DNA of 13,376 nucleotides from an uncultured Clostridia bacterium (GTDB taxonomy: Bacteria; Bacillota; Clostridia; Oscillospirales; CAG-272): contig CALAXC010000092.1 in the NCBI GenBank assembly GCA_937894775.1, positions 1 to 13,376 of the forward strand, read 5' to 3'. The notes below the pieces were generated by a model. That model did not search any database. It worked only from the letters and a program-made list of their open reading frames with translations, and was not told the origin of the DNA. A program made the translations under genes and the position numbers. Below are positions 7,558 through 13,376 of this stretch, piece by piece (position 1 is the first letter of the stretch; each line of letters begins with the position of its first letter).

Positions 7558-8340
7558 TCAAATTTTTCTCTTGGCTATTTTCTTAATTGTTCTATATCCT
7601 TCGCAGCCAATTATCGGTATTGAAGCGTTCTTTTTCAATGCATTTTCAAGCGTAATTCTAATCTGCATAGGTATATATGATGTTAAAGCTTTTTGATTTA
7701 TAGCAGCGTGCACATTTCCTTTGGTTTTGTTATAAAGACTCCAAAACAATTCAGAATTAGCGTTGCTGTTAGATAAACATATTTGCCTTAATGCATTTTC
7801 CAACGCCTTTTTCTGCTCTGAATCCATATCAGCAGGAACGATGTTTTCCATTGCTTTAATCAGTTGAGAAACATCCACAGAAGTTTGTTCGCTCATTGAT
7901 AAAGACTGTAACAAAGCATTAGTTTCCATTTGCATAATGCTTTGTTGACTCAAAAAGAACGAGTTCTTTTGCAGGTTCTTCATCAACTGTTGTTGCTCCA
8001 ATATTTCAGAGGCACAATTATAGAAATTATCAAAAAGGCTAAAGCTATATGAGTCCATTTTTCTTACAAAGTAATGCTTATACATATCCCAATAATCCGT
8101 CTTAAATAGAATTTGAGACTCATAAAATGCACCTTCATTGAGTTTTCCTTCTACTATAAATGTGCCAATTTCGCTAATTCGCGTTTGCAAATCTTCAACT
8201 TGCATTGAAATCAAAGATGCTGCTTCAGAAACCTTTTTTCGCTCTTGCAAATAGTAAATAAACAAAGCAGATGCACCGACAAATATCAATAGCAAGTCAA
8301 CCCAATGATTGCCCAAAAATACAAGTATATTATTCCACAT
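7558..8340 (-). CDS. Membrane-anchored coiled-coil protein of unknown function in the defence operon
   Basis: The protein has 260 aa. One transmembrane segment spans about residues 12-30 (HWVDLLLIFVGASALFIYY) and is followed by RKK, so the remainder probably faces the cytoplasm. Residues 33-60 are a likely coiled coil (QERKK...QVEDLQTRISEI). The middle is helical with several aromatic residues (DYWDMYKHYFVRKMDSYSFSLFDNFYN). The tail is basic and ends KKIAKRKI. No nuclease, ATPase or other catalytic motif is visible and I do not recognise the family. The start is poorly supported: AGGAG lies 19 nt upstream of the ATG, but it sits at the end of a 27-codon ORF in the same frame whose stop is 15 nt upstream, so re-initiation or coupling is plausible. 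It lies between the modification enzyme and the AIPR gene, which suggests a sensor, anchor or effector partner role (inference). Confidence 0.8.
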   Translation of the reverse strand: MWNNILVFLGNHWVDLLLIFVGASALFIYYLQERKKVSEAASLISMQVEDLQTRISEIGTFIVEGKLNEGAFYESQILFKTDYWDMYKHYFVRKMDSYSFSLFDNFYNCASEILEQQQLMKNLQKNSFFLSQQSIMQMETNALLQSLSMSEQTSVDVSQLIKAMENIVPADMDSEQKKALENALRQICLSNSNANSELFWSLYNKTKGNVHAAINQKALTSYIPMQIRITLENALKKNASIPIIGCEGYRTIKKIAKRKI

Positions 8341-8355
8341 AAATATTGTTTTCTC

Positions 8356-8439
8356 TTAACTCCTCTCTACTATATTACTCGCTTCAACAGCTGCAATTTG
8401 TTCTGTACGAAGCGTATATTTTATATTCTCAATTTTCAT
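8356..8439 (-). CDS. Small ORF of 27 codons between the restriction enzyme and membrane-protein genes
   Basis: ATG at 8439 is preceded by GAGG at 7 nt. The frame encodes MKIENIKYTLRTEQIAA and ten further residues, then TAA. It begins 24 nt after the restriction-modification gene and ends 15 nt before the membrane-protein ATG. It is in the same reading frame as that gene, with only the TAA between. It could be a real small protein, a leader that couples translation, or the original N-terminus of the membrane protein cut off by a nonsense mutation. The Shine-Dalgarno here is better than the one for the membrane protein, which is why I list it. Confidence 0.5.
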   Translation of the reverse strand: MKIENIKYTLRTEQIAAVEASNIVERS

Positions 8440-8463
8440 AAAACAACCTCACTATCCTAAAAA

Positions 8464-11400
8464 TTAATGGATGTTTTTAAGTTCTTCCTTGATTCTAATT
8501 GTTTCTCCCAGCAGTCCTACTATATTTTCGATATGAGCAAAGGTGTCAATTGTAAGAGTTTCTCCCTTATGCTCCTTAAACCACTTGTCCAACACTTGGT
8601 GTCCACCAATCTGGTAGTTCCATACTGCTTCAGAAATACCACTAATACTCTTATTTGCATTCAATTGAAGCGTACCGTTCTTGTACTTAATAGCTTCGAT
8701 TTCCATATCGTCCGGTGTGTTAGGTTCTATCGAAAGTGTTGCGGGTGATTTTATTTGCATAAGATGCAATTTTCTTAAGCGTTCTCCTGCGGAAACATAT
8801 TTTTTGTAAAGGTCTTCGCTAACAAAGAATCCACCCTTTGTTCTTTCCGCTTGTGGTTCGTTGATAACCGGTACACGAGGAAAATCTCTGCAAAGATATT
8901 GACCATACTTCTCACAGTAAACGGGATCGTGCAAAATTCCGTACACATAATCAAACACTTCTATTGGCGTAGGCTTTGTAGATAAATGACGTGTCAGTTT
9001 TTCAAACGCATCTTCGTTTATATTTGCTGTCCAGATTTCTTCTGTTAATGCAGCTTCCGAACGCAAATAAAGCGGCGCAATATATGTAATTTCGCACATA
9101 GCCGAGAATAAGCGGTGAGCAATGATATTTTTAGAAACAAACGGCGAGAAGAAGCTTCTGGATGTCTTGCAGAATACCATTCCAATATTTGCTCCAATAG
9201 GGCTTGTTGCATCCGCCAACAAGTGTCCCATTGTGCTCTTTTCTCTTGGCCAAAGCACCCAACCGCAAGAATTGCCAGAATAGTATGTCCATCGGGAATC
9301 AAACGGTCTGAAAGAAATCGGTGTGATCACACCTTCGGACAGAACATCATTTTGAATTTTTTCTGCGGTTTGTCCTCGGCTAAATCTCGTCCACAAATTC
9401 AAAACATCTTTTTCGTCAGTTGCGTTCTTTACAACATCCATACGTCTGGTCAATTCAGCTTTTGTAGGAGCAATTGCCACACCATCATTACCCGAAACAA
9501 TGCCTGTTACATTTGTGGGAAACAATTCTGAAAGTCCAACTCCGTTATCATACGCTGTTTTATCATTACTTCCAAAGGGAATGAAGTACGCCATCTTTTG
9601 ATCCAATTTCAGCTGATTGAATGTAAGATTGCCTTTTGCCAAAGCATTTAACTTTGCTTCGCGAGTTCCCCAAACATCCGTATAATAAACTTTCGCCCAA
9701 TCACTTTTCTTTGTTTTCTTAACACCGATAAACAAAGAAACGCCTTGCATAATATCAAAGATATTTTCATCCTTGCTACCATCGGGAGCAGTTTCCTTTT
9801 TGTTAGCACTTCCGTGAAGATTTACAATATAAATCTTATCAAAGCTTCTCAAAAGACTTCCGCGCATACCCCTAAATGTAGGATTATCTAAGTAACCATT
9901 GTTTGACACGAAAGCGAGTACACCCTCTTTGTTCTTATCAATGATCTGCTCAGAGAACCTAAAGAACTTAACATAATCATCATTTAGCCAATGTTTCCGT
10001 TCTCCAAAATCCGTTACACCATCTGTTTCGGTTTTGTATGCAGAAATATCATAAGGATTAGTCGAGGCAGCCAGATATGGCGGGTTTCCGATAATTACTT
10101 TGATTGGGCGACGTGCTTTCCACGTATCTGCGTGATATGCTTCATCCGTGATAGCTGCCGAAAAGTCAAACAAAGACAACTGTTCACCGCGCTCAACATT
10201 AGACATAGGGGGAGCTAAAGTATTCGTCAAGAAAATATTAGTCGGTAGATGAACAGACGGTAAATGCCCAAGGGTTTCATCAATCGTACGGCGAATTTTC
10301 AAATGAGCAACAACATAACTTGTCATCATAATCTCAAAGCCTATTAAGCGAGAGAGTAACCCGTTTTCTTGCTGAATATAATTTTCATAAAACGCTGACC
10401 GCACACCAGAAAAATATGTTTTCTTGATGTATTTGATGATTTCCGCGCCAAAAGAACCCGTACCACAAGCCGGATCAAGAATAGCTACACGCGGTACAGA
10501 AATTGATATTTCGCTTGACCATTTATTTCGCGTTACTCTATATGGTTCACAAGGAACTTTAACCGTTATTTGTTCGTTATTCGACAGTCCACCATCAATG
10601 CCAAAATCCTCATTTAATATCTTGTCTACTGCCGATATTAAATACTGTACGGCTTGAACGGGTGTATAGAAAACGCCAAGAGCTTTTCTTAGTGTCGGAT
10701 CGTAAAAAGTTAGAAATTCCTCATAGAAATGAATTATCGTATCCTTGCGCTCATCACGTTCCAACAGTGCAGAAACGTTGCATATACAATATAAAGAACA
10801 CAATTTGTCAATAACGCCTTCAAGTGTTGGGTGCTTCTTTCCCGTTCCTGTAATATGCATAAAGAACTGTTTCAACAATTCAGATTCTTCCTGCAAGAAT
10901 TTGATTGCTTCATATCGGTCAAATGAGTCGGGAGTTGTATCGTTATATCGTGCTATAAACAAACCATATACGATGGTTTGAGCATACATATCCGCGAATT
11001 CACGAGAAGTAATTAAAGGTCTAAGATCTGATTGAATTCTGCTATATAGCCCATACAGTTCTGGAAACATCGGAAGTCGCTTTTGATTATCATTCACCAG
11101 CGGTTGACCGTTTCCGTCGTCCTTTAGAATACCAGATATAATGCTACGGATTGTACGGGCGTGCATTGCCATATACTCAGCCAACTTTGTTGAAGATTTA
11201 ATCTGTGCAGGATCGCGGAGTAAGAAATTTTCGACAAGACTTATGAACAGTTCAACGTTTTCTTCCTTCAAAACGAGCTTATCATCAACCAAGTCTATCA
11301 AACGTAATCCCGTGTACATTTCAGTATCACCAGCACGCCAAAAACGCCATTCAAGATTATCGGTTAAAATGGCATTCCCGTATCTGTCAGCTTCTGTCTT

Positions 11401-11688
11401 GATTTGGGAAAGTGCTCTTTTGTCAATTCCGCCAACCTTTTTGACCTCAACTCCAGCGAATGGTTCGGTTTCTGTTACATCCTCTTCGCTATGCCAAAGT
11501 TTAATATCTATATTTTCTCCAGTCTGACCTTTGCGTTCACCCGATAAATCGCGAGCAGCACAACCGAGTCCTGTAAATAATGTCATAATAGGAGCGTTAT
11601 ATGATGACTCTACATTACCAAGACGATATGCATCACACACCGCTTTAAAATATGTTTTAACTATCTCTGCTTTCATATTGTTATCCAT
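8464..11688 (-). CDS. Single-chain restriction-modification enzyme (type IIG / type ISP-like, no helicase)
   Basis: The 1074-aa protein starts at ATG 11688 with GAGGAG 6 nt upstream; the frame is open nine codons further but without a ribosome site. Domain order: an N-terminal PD-(D/E)XK nuclease (about 1-150) with ENIDIKLW and PFAGVEVKK (D61 or D63, E81, K83); a helical coupler (about 160-330); and a gamma-type N6-adenine methylase with GVFYTP (338-343), motif I DPACGTGSF (405-413) and motif IV NPPY (535-538). The C-terminal target-recognition part ends in W.YQIGGHQVLDKWFKEH, typical of type ISP specificity domains. It should cut and methylate one DNA sequence from a single polypeptide. Type ISP enzymes of the LlaBIII group also have a superfamily 2 helicase between nuclease and methylase, and are about 1570 aa. 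That is missing here, so type IIG fits better. The gene starts 10 nt after the HTH gene stop. All key motifs appear intact. Confidence 0.93.
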   Translation of the reverse strand: MDNNMKAEIVKTYFKAVCDAYRLGNVESSYNAPIMTLFTGLGCAARDLSGERKGQTGENIDIKLWHSEEDVTETEPFAGVEVKKVGGIDKRALSQIKTEADRYGNAILTDNLEWRFWRAGDTEMYTGLRLIDLVDDKLVLKEENVELFISLVENFLLRDPAQIKSSTKLAEYMAMHARTIRSIISGILKDDGNGQPLVNDNQKRLPMFPELYGLYSRIQSDLRPLITSREFADMYAQTIVYGLFIARYNDTTPDSFDRYEAIKFLQEESELLKQFFMHITGTGKKHPTLEGVIDKLCSLYCICNVSALLERDERKDTIIHFYEEFLTFYDPTLRKALGVFYTPVQAVQYLISAVDKILNEDFGIDGGLSNNEQITVKVPCEPYRVTRNKWSSEISISVPRVAILDPACGTGSFGAEIIKYIKKTYFSGVRSAFYENYIQQENGLLSRLIGFEIMMTSYVVAHLKIRRTIDETLGHLPSVHLPTNIFLTNTLAPPMSNVERGEQLSLFDFSAAITDEAYHADTWKARRPIKVIIGNPPYLAASTNPYDISAYKTETDGVTDFGERKHWLNDDYVKFFRFSEQIIDKNKEGVLAFVSNNGYLDNPTFRGMRGSLLRSFDKIYIVNLHGSANKKETAPDGSKDENIFDIMQGVSLFIGVKKTKKSDWAKVYYTDVWGTREAKLNALAKGNLTFNQLKLDQKMAYFIPFGSNDKTAYDNGVGLSELFPTNVTGIVSGNDGVAIAPTKAELTRRMDVVKNATDEKDVLNLWTRFSRGQTAEKIQNDVLSEGVITPISFRPFDSRWTYYSGNSCGWVLWPREKSTMGHLLADATSPIGANIGMVFCKTSRSFFSPFVSKNIIAHRLFSAMCEITYIAPLYLRSEAALTEEIWTANINEDAFEKLTRHLSTKPTPIEVFDYVYGILHDPVYCEKYGQYLCRDFPRVPVINEPQAERTKGGFFVSEDLYKKYVSAGERLRKLHLMQIKSPATLSIEPNTPDDMEIEAIKYKNGTLQLNANKSISGISEAVWNYQIGGHQVLDKWFKEHKGETLTIDTFAHIENIVGLLGETIRIKEELKNIH

Positions 11689-11698
11689 ATTGAACTCC

Positions 11699-11887
11699 TC
11701 ACTTTTCAGCTGCATTTCCCGCTTTTACCCAAGCATCAACCTCAGACACTTTGAACTTCCAAAGACGTCCAACCTTTGAAGCAGGCATATTGCGCTTTGC
11801 AATCCATACGAGCACGGTATCTCTGCTGACACCAAGGTGCTCCATAATCTCTTTGAGTGAATACCATCTTTCCGTTTCGTTAGTCAT
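11699..11887 (-). CDS. Small excisionase-family (HTH_17) helix-turn-helix protein
   Basis: The protein has 62 aa, and AAGGAG lies 7 nt before the ATG. The whole chain is a winged-helix/MerR-like domain: WYSLKEIMEHLGVSRDTVLVWIAKRNMPASKVGRLWKF, with the turn around HLGVS and the recognition helix RDTVLVWI. Proteins of this size and pattern are named DNA-binding protein, excisionase family. They are frequently the first gene of restriction-modification and BREX-like operons, where they probably act as regulators. It is the promoter-proximal gene, 10 nt before the restriction-modification gene. A role in controlling the operon through the upstream inverted repeat is inference. With no tyrosine integrase in the window, a true excisionase role is less likely. 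Confidence 0.88.
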   Translation of the reverse strand: MTNETERWYSLKEIMEHLGVSRDTVLVWIAKRNMPASKVGRLWKFKVSEVDAWVKAGNAAEK

Positions 11888-11927
11888 TTTAATTCTCCTT
11901 CGACAAAAAGATACAAATATTTATTCT

Positions 11928-11956
11928 ATTATACTATAATATCATCAATTTGTCAA
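11928..11956 (-). promoter_or_regulatory. Consensus sigma-70/sigma-A promoter of the defence operon
   Basis: On the minus strand TTGACA (11951-11956) and TATAAT (11928-11933) are separated by exactly 17 bp, a full consensus match. The HTH-gene ATG lies 40 nt downstream of the -10 box, giving a leader of about 33 nt. Such a strong promoter suggests tight repression or constitutive expression. Confidence 0.9.
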
Positions 11957-11969
11957 TCAATTATGATTG
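11954..11969. promoter_or_regulatory. Possible operator: inverted repeat overlapping the -35 box
   Basis: On the minus strand CAATCA, TAAT, TGATTG forms 6-bp arms with a 4-nt spacer; the right arm shares three bases with the TTGACA box. A repressor bound here would block the polymerase. The product of the HTH gene is the obvious candidate (inference). In AT-rich DNA such a short repeat could be chance. Confidence 0.4.
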
Positions 11970-12000
11970 TTTATCGTCGGTTTATGAGGGTTTACTTGAT

Positions 12001-12115
12001 GCGTGGAAAAATAGACTTCAAAATTGAGGTTGAAGATATAAACACATTATCTGCCTAAAAATGCAAGTGAAAACTCCTTGTTTATAAAGGCTTTGGTGCT
12101 TCTATTTTTCCACGC
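12001..12115. repeat. 115-bp segment bounded by perfect 15-bp inverted repeats
   Basis: GCGTGGAAAAATAGA at 12001-12015 is repeated in inverse orientation at 12101-12115. The inside holds no gene but contains CTTCAA/TTGAAG arms (12016-12035). There is no target-site duplication (ACTTGAT on one side, TCTGCTC on the other). It could be a small non-autonomous element, a recombination or attachment site, or an element end. It lies 32 bp beyond the operator-like repeat, just outside the defence operon. Confidence 0.7.
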
Positions 12116-12137
12116 TCTGCTCTTAATTTTTATGTTG

Positions 12138-12164
12138 AAAAAGCGGCGAGATTGCTCCCGCCGC
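12138..12164 (-). terminator. Rho-independent terminator after the chimeric aldolase ORF
   Basis: GCGGCGAG (12143-12150) pairs with CTCCCGCCGC (12155-12164) with a short bulge and an ATTG loop. On the minus strand the stem is followed by TTTTT. It lies 6 nt after the stop codon at 12171 and therefore came with the 3' (accessory-gene) half of the fusion. Confidence 0.82.
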
Positions 12165-12170
12165 CGTGCG

Positions 12171-12794
12171 TTATTTAGTTAATGTTTCAATGGCAATTTG
12201 CATACCGAGTTTGAAAGCATACTCAAAGATTGCCGCCTCTGCCAAGCTCATATACTCGCTCCAACAATCGTGGAATTTCTCAAAGACCTCTTTCTGCTCA
12301 TCGGTAAAGCTTTTCTCCAAGTCCTCGTGGTGACGTGACATATAGCCGAGAAGTTCTTTCATTTCTTCAAGCGAATATGTACGCGCTTGCGCCGCGTTGT
12401 AGATCATAAGTGAAAGATCGGTCGCGTGCGCGATCTTGCGAAAATACTCCTTGATCTGCGGGAAAGTGTAGCCGAAATAATAGGGCGCGACGGCTGAAAG
12501 CATATTCGAGCCGACACTCGCCGCGTGGCGAGCAAGTTCGACAGACTCCGCTGTTGACTGAGAACCAACGTGCGCGATCACCTCTTTGCCATCGGCGTTT
12601 TCGATGATGACCTCAAGGCAACGCTTTCTTTCCTCTGTCGTCAAAAGGCAGAATTCCGCCGTTCCTCCGCAAGCATAAATGCCATCCGCGCCCTTCGAAA
12701 GCACGAACTTCGTCGCCTTTGCAAGAACCTCATAATCTATCTCGCCGTTCTCTTTGAACGGAGTAACGAGTGGTACGTAAATGCCTGTTTTCAT
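12171..12794 (-). pseudogene. Chimeric ORF: N-terminal half of a DapA/NanA-family aldolase fused to the C-terminus of a DUF6809-like protein
   Basis: The ORF has 207 aa; AAGGAG lies 7 nt before the ATG. Residues 1 to about 145 are the first half of a class I aldolase of the dihydrodipicolinate synthase / N-acetylneuraminate lyase family: GIYVPLVTPF (4-13), GGTAEF (43-48, the carboxylate-binding site) and LMIYNAAQART (129-139, with the active-site Tyr). Family members run to about 290 aa, and the Schiff-base lysine near residue 160 is missing. From about residue 150 the sequence is unrelated to aldolases. MSRHHEDLEKSFTDEQKEVF and the following EKF.DCWSEY...IF.YAFKLGMQIA resemble the C-terminus of a small accessory protein (DUF6809) common in Clostridia elements. 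The join lies near 12340-12375 and GC drops across it. The product cannot be an active aldolase. It starts 48 nt after the CPBP gene. Confidence 0.75.
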
Positions 12795-12820
12795 AATTTT
12801 TCTCCTTATTCAATAAGTCC

Positions 12821-12843
12821 AAAATGCTTTGATACAGCATTTT
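12821..12843 (-). terminator. Weak hairpin in the gap between the CPBP gene and the aldolase ORF
   Basis: AAAATGCT and AGCATTTT form an 8-bp stem around a 7-nt loop, starting at the last base of the CPBP stop codon. The stem is AT-rich and its 3' arm supplies only four Ts. It may give partial termination or stabilise the mRNA end. The gap is only 48 nt, so read-through into the aldolase ORF is likely. Confidence 0.35.
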
Positions 12844-13376
12844 CAATTATCATTAAATTTCATCGTCCAAGCAAGATACACCGCATAGGCGGAAGTAATT
12901 GCAGTGAGCAAAATACAGAAAATTATGCGTGTTTCGGTCGTCGCCGCACCCTCGTTTGCAAACACGCTCAATGCATTGAAAATTCCGTGAACGAGTATGC
13001 AACCGATGAGGCTTTGGGTCTTGCAATAGATCATAACGAACATAAATCCCGCGGCGGTGGCATATATCACCTGAAGCAGATTCGGAATAAGCTCCGCGCC
13101 CGAGCCGTTCACGAGATTGATAATATGCCCGATCCCGAAAGTCACGCTTGAAACGATCACAGCCGCTTTTAAGTTGCCCTCACGCATGGCATTAAACAGC
13201 AGACCGCGGAAGATCACTTCCTCCAATATCGGCGCAAACAGCACCGTCACAAAGAAGGTCAGCACGGACGTATCCACCGTATTGGCATAAAGCGTCTCAT
13301 AAGTGGCAAGCATTTCCTCCGGCCAGGGGATCACGGAGATCAGATAACAGGTTAAGAGCGCCAGCGACGCCCCCAG
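12843..13376 (-). CDS. CPBP-family intramembrane glutamic protease (N-terminus outside the window)
   Basis: 177 residues are visible. The frame continues past a GTG at 13334 with a hydrophobic segment (ASLALLTCYLIS), so the real start is beyond the right edge and the gene is partial. The three CPBP motifs are present: EEVIFRG (E52, E53, R56 in visible numbering), FGIGH (F80, H84) and HGIFN (H130, N134), each in a hydrophobic segment. A last transmembrane helix follows before MKFNDN. Members cleave membrane-embedded substrates; in bacteria some process peptides or give bacteriocin immunity, and many have no known substrate. GC is higher than in the centre of the window, so it probably belongs to the right-flank chromosome. 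It is upstream of, and may be cotranscribed with, the truncated aldolase. Confidence 0.92.
   Translation of the reverse strand: MGASLALLTCYLISVIPWPEEMLATYETLYANTVDTSVLTFFVTVLFAPILEEVIFRGLLFNAMREGNLKAAVIVSSVTFGIGHIINLVNGSGAELIPNLLQVIYATAAGFMFVMIYCKTQSLIGCILVHGIFNALSVFANEGAATTETRIIFCILLTAITSAYAVYLAWTMKFNDN

Larger units (their letters stand above)
2012..12340. mobile_element. Putative serine-recombinase element or island carrying a defence operon (borders uncertain)
   Basis: A large serine recombinase gene reads outward at the left end and stops at 2012, a common arrangement for TnpX-type elements. Behind it lie tnpW-like and parB-like genes, repeat-rich DNA and a defence operon with its own promoter and terminator. 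On the right, the 3' end of a DUF6809-like accessory gene, a family common on Clostridia mobile elements, is fused into a chromosomal-type aldolase gene near 12340. No relaxase, type IV secretion gene or origin of transfer is visible, so the unit is either a transposon-like cassette or a fragment of a larger element. I could not find convincing matching att sequences; the only shared string is a 9-mer at 1982-1990 and 12116-12124. Confidence 0.4.

Noticed and set aside
11531..11779. Plus-strand ORFs opposite the restriction-modification and HTH genes
   Set aside because: These are antisense shadows without ribosome sites or family similarity.

Overview
The window reads as a mosaic from a gut-type anaerobe metagenome. 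The centre is Clostridia-like mobile DNA with near-consensus Shine-Dalgarno sites, a TnpX-type serine recombinase, a TnpW-like protein and a ParB-like protein. It is flanked on both sides by short pieces of different base composition. All convincing genes are on the minus strand, so transcription runs from high to low coordinates.

Left flank (1 to about 2000). An open frame of 495 codons enters from the window edge. Its first 55 codons are the signal peptide and start of a metallophosphoesterase. The rest is the AT-rich C-terminal half of a family 57 glycoside hydrolase, joined in frame near 1320. Upstream lie a strong terminator and a small secreted His/Pro-rich protein. This flank looks unlike the rest of the window.

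Mobile-element module (about 2012-5700). parB-like, tnpW-like and tnpX-like genes overlap end to start. They are preceded by about 0.8 kb of non-coding DNA holding two 24-nt direct repeats and four copies of a degenerate repeat of about 27 nt. No relaxase or conjugation gene is visible.

Defence operon (5703-11969). A consensus promoter (TTGACA, 17 bp, TATAAT) drives a 62-aa helix-turn-helix protein and a 1074-aa single-chain restriction-modification enzyme with nuclease, N6-adenine methylase and specificity parts but no helicase. A 27-codon ORF, a membrane-anchored protein of unknown function and an AIPR-family protein with a PD-(D/E)XK-like N-terminus follow. A strong intrinsic terminator closes the unit. 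The combination has the shape of a composite anti-phage locus and is the best candidate here for an unnamed system. The two unknown components sit exactly between the modification enzyme and the abortive-infection-type effector.

Right flank (about 12000-13376). A 15-bp inverted repeat encloses 115 bp. It is followed by a terminator and a second chimeric ORF, in which the N-terminal half of a DapA/NanA-family aldolase runs in frame into the C-terminus of a small accessory protein (DUF6809-like). A CPBP intramembrane protease, cut by the window edge, comes last. The two in-frame gene fusions may be real recombination scars or assembly chimeras; sequence alone cannot decide.
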